The translations under genes and the position numbers were made by a program. From assembly GCA_015485355.1 (NCBI GenBank), contig WFTQ01000025.1, positions 1 to 64,000 of the forward strand: DNA of 64,000 bases. Reading direction: 5' to 3'. The notes below the pieces were generated by a model. That model searched no databases. It saw only the letters and a list, made by a program, of their open reading frames with translations, and had not been told where the DNA came from. This document shows, in pieces, positions 56,934 to 64,000 of this stretch. This DNA is from a bacterium. GTDB lineage: Bacteria; Calditrichota; Calditrichia; RBG-13-44-9; J042. Each line of letters begins with the position of its first letter. Positions within the stretch are counted from its first letter, which is position 1.

Positions 56934-58031
56934 TTAATCCATTGTTACCCCGAAACTGGTGCCCACGCAGAGTGCCGCTTTGATGAGTGGAGAGTCTTTG
57001 GGTACCCGCCGCTGTTTGCCCATCACTTTTTCGATGGGAACGGCCACCATATCCCGGCCCTTCAGGGCAACCATGTGATTGTATTGCTTTTCTATGGTGA
57101 GTTCCACGGCCTTGACGGCATACTGAGTGGCTAACAGGCGATCGTAAGGGGTAGGAGTACCGCCCCGTTGCAGGTGGCCCAGAATGGCCACCCGGCATTC
57201 GATGCCGGTGGAGGTTTCGATCTGCCGTGCAATAACGTTGCTTACCCCTCCCAGGCGTTTGGGCTCGCTGGGATCGTCGACGATGCGCTGATAGACCGGT
57301 TCACCCCCCTGGGGTCGGGCCCCTTCGGAAACCACGATAATGCTGAACCGTTTTCCGAAACGGTTCCGCCGGCGAATGGCGGCGATGATTTCATCGATTT
57401 CGTAAGGAATCTCCGGAATGAGAATGATGTCCCCCCCACCGGCCAGTCCCGATTCCAGGGCCAGCCATCCGGCATTACGTCCCATTACCTCTACCAACAT
57501 CACCCGGTGATGGGATTGCGCCGTGGTGTGGAGCTTATCGATGGCTTCGGTGGCCGTCTGACGCGCCGAATCGAAACCAAAAGTCTGATCCGTTTCCATT
57601 AAATCGTTATCAATGGTTTTGGGTACCCCGATCACGTTCGCTCCCTTCTGGGACAGCTTGCCAGCGATGGTTAGCGTGCCGTCACCGCCCACACATATCA
57701 GGGCGTCCAGCCCCAGATCCCGATAAAACTCCATGCACTGGTCGGATCGGTCGACGAGTTCTTTCTTCCCGTTGACAATCTCCAGAACGTTGAAGGGATC
57801 GGTCTTATTGTCTGTTCCCAGAATGGTGCCTCCAATGGTTAAGATGCCTGAAACTTTTTCATAGTCCAAAATGGTAAAGCGGCCCTCCAGCATGCCTCGA
57901 AATCCGTCCAGAATACCCACCACTTCCATGCCGAATTGATTGATCGCCGTTTTGGCTACTCCCCGGATGACGGCATTTAATCCGGGACAATCACCGCCAC
58001 CGGTAAGGATACCAATGCGTTTCTTACCCAT
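56934..58031 (-). CDS. pfkA: 6-phosphofructokinase, ATP-dependent type
   Basis: The 365-residue enzyme phosphorylates fructose 6-phosphate in glycolysis. ATG 58031 is supported by GGAGA upstream and by the conserved start MGKKRIGILTGGGDCPGLN. The phosphate-donor residues are Gly118 in GGDGT (115-119) and Lys138 in PKTIDND (137-143). Gly at the first site predicts ATP rather than pyrophosphate, and Lys at the second places it in the group that includes actinobacterial and trypanosome enzymes. Its start overlaps the end of the small upstream frame by 8 bases. Confidence 0.93.
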   Translation of the reverse strand: MGKKRIGILTGGGDCPGLNAVIRGVAKTAINQFGMEVVGILDGFRGMLEGRFTILDYEKVSGILTIGGTILGTDNKTDPFNVLEIVNGKKELVDRSDQCMEFYRDLGLDALICVGGDGTLTIAGKLSQKGANVIGVPKTIDNDLMETDQTFGFDSARQTATEAIDKLHTTAQSHHRVMLVEVMGRNAGWLALESGLAGGGDIILIPEIPYEIDEIIAAIRRRNRFGKRFSIIVVSEGARPQGGEPVYQRIVDDPSEPKRLGGVSNVIARQIETSTGIECRVAILGHLQRGGTPTPYDRLLATQYAVKAVELTIEKQYNHMVALKGRDMVAVPIEKVMGKQRRVPKDSPLIKAALCVGTSFGVTMD

Positions 58032-58377
58032 GATTTGTCTCCAGCTGCTTTGGGTTGACGTTGGGGTTCTCCCGAAACGGCTTCCAGCCCTTTCCGGTTC
58101 CCGCTTCCTTTTTCGGTAATGGGCGGACCGGGGTTTCCAGCTTCGCCCGTTGCCGGACGATCCCTTCCCGGGCCCTTCGGTAACCATCATCGATGATCGG
58201 TGGCATTTCTTGATCGATAATCTGGACGGTTTTATCGTCCAGGAATGGTTCATCCGATGGGATGCCCGGAAAAAGGTCTGTTCCCCTTTTGGCCGCTCCT
58301 CGATAATTCACCTCATGTTCCTCCAACAACGGCGGCTGTTTGTCCACCAGGGCCGCCATTGTTAAAGTCGACTGCAT
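58024..58377 (-). CDS. small hydrophilic protein of unknown function, possible frameshift
   Basis: This 117-residue frame ends in TAA 8 bases inside the pfkA start (ATGGGTAA), which suggests coupled translation. It is charged and has no hydrophobic segment, and I recognise no domain. A second frame on the same strand (58313-58573 from ATG 58573, residues MSKPIPDPSDKEF onward) overlaps its start in another phase and has similar composition. The two may be one gene broken by an insertion or deletion, or one of them may be spurious. No ribosome site is strong. The remaining bases up to 58902 show no gene. Confidence 0.4.
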   Translation of the reverse strand: MQSTLTMAALVDKQPPLLEEHEVNYRGAAKRGTDLFPGIPSDEPFLDDKTVQIIDQEMPPIIDDGYRRAREGIVRQRAKLETPVRPLPKKEAGTGKGWKPFRENPNVNPKQLETNHG

Positions 58378-58902
58378 TTTCGACGATGGCCGAGCGTTTC
58401 TTCAGTTGATTGTCGGCCGTTTGAGCGGTGTTCGGAACGATTTGGCGAATGGTTTTCCAGGATGGGAATTTCCCCCCGCTGTCGGCTTCTCCGATGGTGA
58501 CGGCTCCCTCTGCTCCCGGCCGATCGTCGGCGGTGAACTCTTTATCGGAGGGGTCGGGGATGGGTTTGCTCATAAACCGGCACCGAAGTCCGAATAACGG
58601 CGGAAGGGCGATGAAAGAGTCAAAGATGGAGAATGTCCAGCGTGTTCCCATGTGGGTCCCACCCGGGTTCATCGTTATTCATTGAAAAATAATCGATTAC
58701 AAAGATAGTGAACCCGCTTCCCCTACGCAAGCAATCGGCTCGGGAAAACCGATTGCACTTCGTATTGCTGAAATCGGGGGTGGAGTGTCGGACCTCGCTC
58801 AAGGTTGGGCGGGTGACTCTTTTCAACCATTCTGGTGTTATCGATCCGCAATGGGTCGTAAACGATTTGGGAAGGGGCGCCGCCGGGTCGCCCGGATAGC
58901 AG

Positions 58903-58991
58903 CGGAGAGGGTGGGATTCGAACCCACGGTCCCCCTTCCGGAGGACACACGATTTCCAGTCGTGCCCGTTCGACCGCTCCGGCACCTCTCC
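58903..58991 (-). tRNA. tRNA-Ser (anticodon GGA)
   Basis: The acceptor stem GGAGAGG/CCTCTCC, anticodon loop CTGGAAA (GGA), long variable arm (GTCCTCCGGAAGGGGGAC) and T arm GGTTCGAATCC are complete. The 3' CCA is not encoded. It begins 5 bases after the tadA stop codon on the same strand. Confidence 0.97.
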
Positions 58992-58996
58992 GTATC

Positions 58997-59461
58997 TTAA
59001 TTGGTCTCCCGCAATTTGCGGAAAAAGTCGGTTAAAATTAAGGCACATTTCGATTCCAAAATACCGGAGACCACCTCGGCGCGATGATTCAGGCGTTTAT
59101 CCTGCACAATATTGTACACCGTGCCGCAGGCCCCCGCCTTGGGATCGCCGGCCCCGTAAACCAGCAACGGGATGCGTGCCAGCACAATGGCACCGGCACA
59201 CATGGAACATGGTTCCAGGGTCACATATAAGGCGGTATCCAGCAGCCGCCAGGAACCCAGATAATCCGCCGCTGCGGTGATAGCCAGCATCTCGGCATGG
59301 GCTGTGGGATCCTGTAACGTCTCCGTCAGATTGTGACCCCGACCTATTATCCGGTTTTCAAAGACCACCACCGCACCGATGGGAACTTCGCCCTTTTGAT
59401 AGGCCTTCTCCGCCTCCGAGAAGGCCTGTTCCATCCAGTATTCGTGCGATCGGCTGAGCAT
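58997..59461 (-). CDS. tadA: tRNA adenosine(34) deaminase
   Basis: The 154-residue enzyme deaminates A34 to inosine in tRNA-Arg(ACG). The zinc and catalytic residues are His55 and Glu57 (TAHAEM), Cys85 and Cys88 (EPCSMC). The ATG at 59461 lies 3 bases after the T run of the tRNA-Arg terminator and has no ribosome site. An internal ATG at 59434 is possible but also lacks one. The substrate tRNA gene is directly upstream and tRNA-Ser(GGA) is directly downstream, all on the minus strand. Confidence 0.93.
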   Translation of the reverse strand: MLSRSHEYWMEQAFSEAEKAYQKGEVPIGAVVVFENRIIGRGHNLTETLQDPTAHAEMLAITAAADYLGSWRLLDTALYVTLEPCSMCAGAIVLARIPLLVYGAGDPKAGACGTVYNIVQDKRLNHRAEVVSGILESKCALILTDFFRKLRETN

Positions 59462-59464
59462 AAC

Positions 59465-59488
59465 AAAAAAAGGGAGAAGCTCCCTTTT
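59465..59488 (-). terminator. intrinsic terminator after tRNA-Arg(ACG)
   Basis: A perfect 9-bp stem AAAAGGGAG/CTCCCTTTT with a 3-base loop is followed on the minus strand by seven T. It lies 8 bases after the tRNA and immediately before the tadA start codon, so tadA depends on readthrough or a start site inside this region. Confidence 0.88.
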
Positions 59489-59496
59489 GTATTGGG

Positions 59497-59570
59497 TGCG
59501 CCCGGGAGGACTCGAACCCCCAACCTTCTGATCCGTAGTCAGACGTTCTATCCAATTGAACTACGGGCGC
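59497..59570 (-). tRNA. tRNA-Arg (anticodon ACG)
   Basis: The acceptor stem GCGCCCG/CGGGCGC, D arm, anticodon stem TCTGA/TCAGA with loop CTACGGA (ACG) and T arm GGGTTCGAGTCC are complete. CCA is not encoded. A34 is the TadA editing site. Confidence 0.97.
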
Positions 59571-59981
59571 ACATTGCTTATCCCATAAACGCCCATGAAG
59601 AAGAAACGTTTCCCTTCCTTAAAGCGCTGCCCAATTTAACGGACAATTCCAGGTAAATCAACAGGATTTTTCAATTCGTCTTTCCCGGAAAGCCCCGGTG
59701 AAGTCTCCAATCAACTCCCTGTTGCCGGTCCGACCTGTGGCATCTTCCCCGCCGTCGGTGGAAGAAACCCTGACAACACCGGGGTTTTATGCCCTGCCGC
59801 CTGTGGATGGGCACGGCATTGGAGGCTTTGCGGCAAAAGAAGCCCTGTAACTTCATATCTTCTGATTCATCCAATTCATTCGAAAAGGGAAGGTTGAGGG
59901 GAGGAACGAAAATTTTATTTCTTTTTTTAAAAAAATGAAAATGGGCATTAAATTTGAGAGCTTACGGAGGGTAAAAAGGCG
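59571..59981. other. intergenic region between tRNA-Arg and glutaredoxin gene
   Basis: These 411 bases separate divergent units. I see no gene, repeat or RNA. The ribosome site of the glutaredoxin gene (GGAGGG) closes the stretch. Confidence 0.5.
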
Positions 59982-60230
59982 ATGGCACAACAACCGCGGG
60001 TAATTATTTTCACGACGCCGACCTGTGGTTTTTGCCGGGCGGCAAAACAATACTTCATTCAAAAAAAGATCAAATTTAAAGAAGTGGACATTACGCGGGA
60101 CGAACGGGCCGCCAGGGATATGGTCCGCCGGACGGGACAAACGGGCGTTCCGGTGATCCTCATCAACAATCGTCCGGTGGTGGGCTTCGACAAACCCAAA
60201 ATAAATCAATTGTTAGGGATTCGGGGATAA
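59982..60230 (+). CDS. glutaredoxin-like protein
   Basis: The 82-residue thioredoxin-fold protein has the redox motif CGFC (Cys15, Cys18), the cis-proline TGVPV and the VGFD end typical of NrdH/glutaredoxin-like small redoxins. It would reduce disulfides or glutathione-type mixed disulfides. The start is supported by GGAGGG. It is 41 bases upstream of groES and probably in the same transcript. Confidence 0.9.
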   Translation: MAQQPRVIIFTTPTCGFCRAAKQYFIQKKIKFKEVDITRDERAARDMVRRTGQTGVPVILINNRPVVGFDKPKINQLLGIRG

Positions 60231-60271
60231 ACAGGAACAACCAGTTCAAAAAATACTAAAGGAGGTGACGA

Positions 60272-60544
60272 ATGAAGGTTCAACCCATTGACGATCGCTT
60301 GTTGATTGAACCGATGGAGGAAACCGAGGAACGCGTGGGAAGTATCATCATTCCAGATACGGCGAAGGAGAAACCACGAATGGGCACGGTCATTGCTGTG
60401 GGAACGGACGAAGATTTGCAGAAGGTGTTCAAAAAAGGCGATAAAGTATTGTTTGCCAAATACGCCGGCGAAGAGATCAAACTGGATGGTAAGGAGTATC
60501 TCATCGTTCAGCGCAGCGATGTGCTGGCTATCGTCCGCGAATAA
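60272..60544 (+). CDS. groES: co-chaperonin GroES
   Basis: The 90-residue protein has the GroES pattern: PIDDRLLIEPMEETEE at the N terminus, the mobile loop with SIIIPDTAKEKP, and KYAGEEIKLDGKEYLIV at the C terminus. It caps the GroEL ring during folding. The ribosome site AAGGAGGTGA is strong. It follows the glutaredoxin gene and is closed by a terminator. No groEL follows, which is uncommon, and no CIRCE operator is visible upstream. Confidence 0.95.
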   Translation: MKVQPIDDRLLIEPMEETEERVGSIIIPDTAKEKPRMGTVIAVGTDEDLQKVFKKGDKVLFAKYAGEEIKLDGKEYLIVQRSDVLAIVRE

Positions 60545-60569
60545 AGCCTTTAAGACAAAGCTTATCCCG

Positions 60570-60594
60570 AAAGGCGATCGAAAGATCGCCTTTT
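60570..60594 (+). terminator. intrinsic terminator after groES
   Basis: A perfect 10-bp stem AAAGGCGATC/GATCGCCTTT with a GAAA tetraloop ends in TTTTGG. The T run is short, but stem and position (25 bases after the stop) are convincing. Confidence 0.8.
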
Positions 60595-60755
60595 GGATTT
60601 TCTATCCGTTAAAGAATCCTTTTCCCCACCGGATGCCCCTTCGGCATCCATTTGCTTCACATTTCCAGCTTCCATTTGAATTATTAGGGGAAATTTAGTA
60701 TCATTGTCGATGGATATGGACTCAAAACGATGAACCCGACTCAGGAGGTGTAACC

Positions 60756-61856
60756 TTGGCCAGAGTGGAGTTGGTTGATGTTACCAAAGTGTATGATAAC
60801 AAGGTCACCGCCGTAAACACTGTGAATCTGGTGATCGAAGATCGGGAGTTTGTCGTGTTGGTCGGCCCGTCCGGCTGCGGTAAATCGACCTTACTGCGTA
60901 TGATTGCGGGGTTGGAGGAGGTGACATCGGGGGACATTTTCATCGGTGGCCAGCGGGTAAACGATGTTCCCCCCAAGGACCGGGATATTGCCATGGTCTT
61001 TCAAAACTACGCCCTCTATCCGCACATGACGGTGTTTGAGAACATGGCCTTTGGGCTGAAGATTCGTAAATTTCCCCGGGAAGAGATCCGCCGGCGGGTG
61101 CTGGAAGCCGCAGACATTCTGGGCTTGCAGGAGCTTTTGGATCGGAAACCCCGGGCTCTATCCGGTGGGCAGCGGCAGCGGGTCGCCGTGGGAAGAGCCA
61201 TCGTTCGAAAACCCAAAGTGTTTCTCTTCGATGAACCCCTCTCCAATCTGGATGCCAAACTGCGGGTCCAAATGCGTATCGAGATCAATCGCCTTCACAA
61301 ACGCCTGCAAACGACCATGATTTATGTAACCCACGATCAGGTGGAAGCCATGACCATGGGGGACAAGATCGTGGTATTGCGCGATGGAGTGGTTCAGCAG
61401 GTGGATGCTCCCCTCAACCTCTATAACAATCCCGCCAACCTATTCGTGGCTGGATTTATTGGCAGCCCGGCCATGAACTTTATGGCCGGTATCATTCAGG
61501 ATAACGGCGGCTTCGTTTTTCAGGGAAAACGTTTTCGGTTTGCTCTTCCCGAAAGCCTGGGAGATTCGCTTAAACCTTATGTGGGGCGTCGGGTGATTTT
61601 GGGAGTGCGCCCGGAACATGTCTACGATCAGCAGTTGGCGGGCCGTCGGCCCCTTACCAATGCTCAGGAGGTACAAGTGGACGTCATCGAGCCCATCGGT
61701 AACGAAGTATTCCTCTATTTTGGGGATGGAGAAAAGAGCTACTGCATGCGTATGAGTCCAGATAAATTGTACCGTCCGGGGGAAAAGCTGCAAATTGCCC
61801 TGGACGCCCGGAAATTGTTCTTCTTTGATCCGCAAACGGAACAACGCATTGCCTGA
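60756..61856 (+). CDS. ABC transporter ATPase, MalK/UgpC type
   Basis: The 366-residue ATPase starts at TTG 60756 behind AGGAGGTG. It has Walker [10 protein letters not shown] (37-45), signature LSGGQRQR (135-142), Walker B with [12 protein letters not shown], and a C-terminal TOBE/OB regulatory domain (about 240-366) with [10 protein letters not shown]. This is the ATPase type of sugar and glycerol-phosphate importers (CUT1). No permease or binding-protein gene lies beside it, so it may serve several importers encoded elsewhere, as MsmK/UgpC-type ATPases do in some bacteria. Confidence 0.93.
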   Translation: MARVELVDVTKVYDNKVTAVNTVNLVIEDREFVVLVGPSGCGKSTLLRMIAGLEEVTSGDIFIGGQRVNDVPPKDRDIAMVFQNYALYPHMTVFENMAFGLKIRKFPREEIRRRVLEAADILGLQELLDRKPRALSGGQRQRVAVGRAIVRKPKVFLFDEPLSNLDAKLRVQMRIEINRLHKRLQTTMIYVTHDQVEAMTMGDKIVVLRDGVVQQVDAPLNLYNNPANLFVAGFIGSPAMNFMAGIIQDNGGFVFQGKRFRFALPESLGDSLKPYVGRRVILGVRPEHVYDQQLAGRRPLTNAQEVQVDVIEPIGNEVFLYFGDGEKSYCMRMSPDKLYRPGEKLQIALDARKLFFFDPQTEQRIA

Positions 61857-61914
61857 ATATCCGGCATTTTGAATATCCAATGCCCGGCTCGGGAAATGTA
61901 ACGGGTAAGATCCT

Positions 61915-63417
61915 ATGGCATTGCTGCAATGGCTGAAGGGCAAACGCTGGAACTGGGGCTTCTGGGTGGGAATAGGAATATTTTTTTTCTTTTTAGAATA
62001 TCCTGTGAGTCCTCAGATGGCCGCCGCCGCCCGGAAAATGTTTGCCATCACTCTGCTCATGGCCGTTTTCTGGATGACCGAAGCCGTTCCCCTGGCCATT
62101 ACCGCCCTACTGCCCTTGGTTCTCTTTCCCATACTGGCGATCATGCCCACCAGCCAAATCGCCCCCAATTATGCGCATCATTTGATCTTTTTATTCATGG
62201 GGGGCTTTTTGATCGCCAACGCCCTTCAGAAATGGAATTTGCATAAACGATTTGCCCTGAACACAATTCGCTGGCTGGGCAATCGACCCCGCTCGTTGTT
62301 ACTGGGGTTTATGCTGGCTACGGCATTCTTATCCATGTGGATTTCCAATACCGCCACTGCGGTGATGATCATGCCCATCGGGCTGGCCGTTATCCGGCAT
62401 CTGGAAGAGGATAATCGCAAGCTGGCCACGACGTTTGGAACGGTATTGATGCTGGGTATCGCCTATGCGGCCAGCATCGGAGGGACCGGTACCTTGATCG
62501 GTACGCCACCCAACCTGGTTTTTTCGGCCGTGTATAAAAAATTTTTCCCCGAATTGCCCGAAATCTCCTTCGCCCAGTGGATGTTGCTCATCTTTCCCCT
62601 GACGCTCGTACTGTTCGGCGTTACCTACGGATATTTAAGCCGGGTTGTTCTTCGTGGGAGAAAAGATTTCGCTGCCCTGCGCCTCAATACCGTCGGCATC
62701 GAAAACGAATTGAAACAATTGGGTCGGTTGAATCGGCCTCAGAAGCGTGTGCTCATCATCTTTGGGGCAACGGCTTTGCTGTGGATGTTTCGCTCGGATA
62801 TTGCCATGGGTCCGTTCAAAATTCCCGGTTGGCCGGGACTCCTGGGATTGCACAGTCCAATTCAGGATTCCACCATAGCCATTGGAATGGCCATGCTGTT
62901 GTTTCTGATCCCTACCGGCGAGGCCGTTACCGATACCCCCACGTTGTTGCACTGGAAAGATATTCTGACCATTCCCTGGGATATTTTATTACTCTTTGGC
63001 GGTGGACTGGCCCTGGCGGAGGGAATTCAAACTACCGGCTTGGCGACGTTCCTGGCACAAAAATTGACCTTTATTTCCGTTTTACCAGACTTTGTGTTCA
63101 TTTTTGGACTCACCCTCTCGGTGGCCTTGTTAACCGAAATAACTTCCAATACCGCCGTGGCAACCACCATCTTACCCATTCTGGCTGCCGTAAGTCAGGA
63201 TGTCCGTTTGCCTCCTTTGATCCTCATGTTGCCCGCCACCATTGCCGCTTCTTGTGCGTTCATGTTACCGGTGGCCACACCTCCAAATACCGTCGTCTTT
63301 GGTACCCGGCTGGTGCCGATCCGCAGAATGGTATCCATCGGCTCGGTTTTAATCGTCGTGTCGGCTCTGATCACTGGAATCTATTTTGTACTGCTTAAAC
63401 GGCTTCTTGGAGGATAA
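61915..63417 (+). CDS. DASS-family anion:sodium symporter
   Basis: The 500-residue membrane protein has about twelve transmembrane segments and the two SNT motifs of the divalent anion:Na+ symporter family (Ser144-Asn145-Thr146 and Ser411-Asn412-Thr413), each followed by a helix with a conserved proline. DASS proteins import C4-dicarboxylates, citrate or sulfate with sodium. The substrate cannot be decided from sequence. It starts 58 bases after the ATPase gene but is functionally unrelated to it. Confidence 0.9.
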   Translation: MALLQWLKGKRWNWGFWVGIGIFFFFLEYPVSPQMAAAARKMFAITLLMAVFWMTEAVPLAITALLPLVLFPILAIMPTSQIAPNYAHHLIFLFMGGFLIANALQKWNLHKRFALNTIRWLGNRPRSLLLGFMLATAFLSMWISNTATAVMIMPIGLAVIRHLEEDNRKLATTFGTVLMLGIAYAASIGGTGTLIGTPPNLVFSAVYKKFFPELPEISFAQWMLLIFPLTLVLFGVTYGYLSRVVLRGRKDFAALRLNTVGIENELKQLGRLNRPQKRVLIIFGATALLWMFRSDIAMGPFKIPGWPGLLGLHSPIQDSTIAIGMAMLLFLIPTGEAVTDTPTLLHWKDILTIPWDILLLFGGGLALAEGIQTTGLATFLAQKLTFISVLPDFVFIFGLTLSVALLTEITSNTAVATTILPILAAVSQDVRLPPLILMLPATIAASCAFMLPVATPPNTVVFGTRLVPIRRMVSIGSVLIVVSALITGIYFVLLKRLLGG

Positions 63418-63677
63418 ACACGTTTTATCGGTGCCTTCCCTCGTCGGGAAAGGAGGAACACTTTTGGAACAGCGGCGCAGCGGATTCCGGCGAGCGGGGT
63501 TCCGGAGTAAATCCGCTCCTGAAAGCCCATGGCACCGGAAGACGCCTCTCCGTTTTTGGCCCTACAGGTCGATAATGGGTTGAGGATCGGATGAAGAAGG
63601 CCAGTGGCAGGGGATAACCCGGTGTACCGCGCGGTGACAACGGAGGCGGAAAACGGCTGCGGTTAGAAAAAAAATAC
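63418..63677. other. intergenic region after the DASS gene
   Basis: About 260 bases with no gene, terminator with T run, or repeat that I can support. The promoter of the next gene begins at 63678. Confidence 0.45.
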
Positions 63678-63707
63678 TTGCATTATAGGGGATTAGAATT
63701 TTATAAT
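63678..63707 (+). promoter_or_regulatory. sigma-70-type promoter of the DHH gene
   Basis: TTGCAT (63678-63683) and TATAAT (63702-63707) are separated by 18 bases, 53 bases before the start codon. An overlapping GG-N10-GC match (63709-63722) resembles a sigma-54 site but is less convincing. Confidence 0.75.
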
Positions 63708-63759
63708 TGGCACTATTTTAGCTTAAATCTTCCGCTCGAACAAACCCGGAGAGATTGGG

Positions 63760-64000
63760 ATGACGGCCGATCGCGAAACAGTATATACGGATATTGTTCA
63801 ATTTTTGAAAGACCACGACAATTATTTGATCACTGCCCATCTGAACGCCGATGGGGATGCCTATGCTTCCTGCTTGGCCGTAGCCTACTTATTGCATCAG
63901 TGGAATAAGCGGTTTCGTATTATTCTCCATGATGAACGCAAGGAAGATAAATATGCCTTTTTGTGGGGATGGGAGTATATTCAGAGCTATCGGGAGGGTA
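63760..64000 (+). CDS. DHH-family phosphoesterase, partial (runs off window)
   Basis: ATG 63760, with GGAGA upstream, opens a frame that is still open at base 64000 (80 codons seen). The sequence includes LITAHLNADGDAYASCLAVA, the DHH/RecJ-type metal motif (commonly TSHVNPDGDALGS). The first histidine and the DGD acidic group are present. The best guess is an NrnA-type oligoribonuclease/pAp phosphatase, but the DHH motif itself and the C-terminal DHHA1 domain lie outside the window, so the subfamily is open. Confidence 0.75.
   Translation, partial: MTADRETVYTDIVQFLKDHDNYLITAHLNADGDAYASCLAVAYLLHQWNKRFRIILHDERKEDKYAFLWGWEYIQSYREG

Noticed and set aside
60231-60271. CIRCE operator before groES
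   Set aside because: No TTAGCACTC-N9-GAGTGCTAA element, even with mismatches, here or before the glutaredoxin gene.
63709-63722. third sigma-54 site before the DHH gene
   Set aside because: GG-N10-GC is present, but it overlaps a good -35/-10 promoter and the -12 half is TAGC rather than TTGC.

Overview
This window reads as one end of an assembled contig from a Gram-negative bacterium of about 50-55% GC (estimated by eye). The first 20 bases are a leftover Tn5/Nextera library adapter, so the true genomic sequence begins near base 21. Outer-membrane barrel proteins, lipoproteins with signal peptides, a TonB-type domain and surface-polysaccharide enzymes all point to a diderm cell. Many starts have strong Shine-Dalgarno sequences, and the promoters I can read are ordinary -35/-10 types (for example TTGATA-17-TATTAT). 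That argues against a typical Bacteroidota genome. A non-Bacteroidota member of the FCB group, such as Calditrichota or a relative, is my best guess, but it is inference and not proven here.

Region 1 (65-9397) is a five-gene chemosensory cluster in the order PixG/PatA-like receiver, single-domain receiver, CheW, methyl-accepting protein, very large CheA. This is the gene order of type-IV-pilus (Pil/Pix) systems. Region 2 (9444-12933) holds a beta-helix protein ending in a TonB domain, a deoxynucleoside kinase and a glycosyltransferase. Region 3 (13209-26716) has a secreted M14 carboxypeptidase, a beta-CASP metallo-beta-lactamase nuclease, a PerR peroxide sensor, a two-gene reverse transsulfuration operon (CBS-like then gamma-lyase-like), a haem lipoprotein, a three-gene surface glycan operon and a DUF72 protein.

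Region 4 (26717-28622) carries two Hsp20 genes. Each is preceded by the same sigma-54-like -24/-12 element and followed by an intrinsic terminator. A palindromic interspersed repeat follows. Region 5 (28993-33947) is a tightly overlapping operon: DUF523, an MrfA-like helicase, a secreted phosphodiester-glycosidase-like protein and an MrfB-like exonuclease. This is the mitomycin-repair pair with two extra partners. A SulP transporter, tRNA-Ser(GCU) and an FAD monooxygenase follow.

Region 6 (37756-43746) is a metal-uptake locus: a DtxR/MntR-type regulator behind a palindromic operator, an outer-membrane barrel, a TroA-like binding lipoprotein, an ATPase, and two permeases that both end in winged-helix-like tails. 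Region 7 (43882-45810, minus strand) has a CX4CH cytochrome-like lipoprotein, a YceI protein and a DUF5777-like barrel. Region 8 (46210-58573, minus strand) holds uvrA, pncB, a lipoprotein related to M3 peptidases but lacking the catalytic motif, a fused prenol kinase/prenyl-phosphate kinase, leuS, an ATP-type phosphofructokinase and a small uncertain gene. Region 9 (58903-59570) places tadA between tRNA-Ser(GGA) and tRNA-Arg(ACG), the latter being the expected substrate of TadA. Region 10 (59982-64000) has a glutaredoxin, a groES with no groEL beside it, a lone MalK/UgpC-type ATPase, a DASS transporter and the first 80 codons of a DHH phosphoesterase.

I found no CRISPR array, insertion sequence, prophage or rRNA. 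The strongest candidates for new biology are the four-gene Mrf operon, the paired sigma-54-like promoters of the Hsp20 genes, the fused isoprenoid kinase, and the metal transporter whose two permeases carry DNA-binding-like tails.
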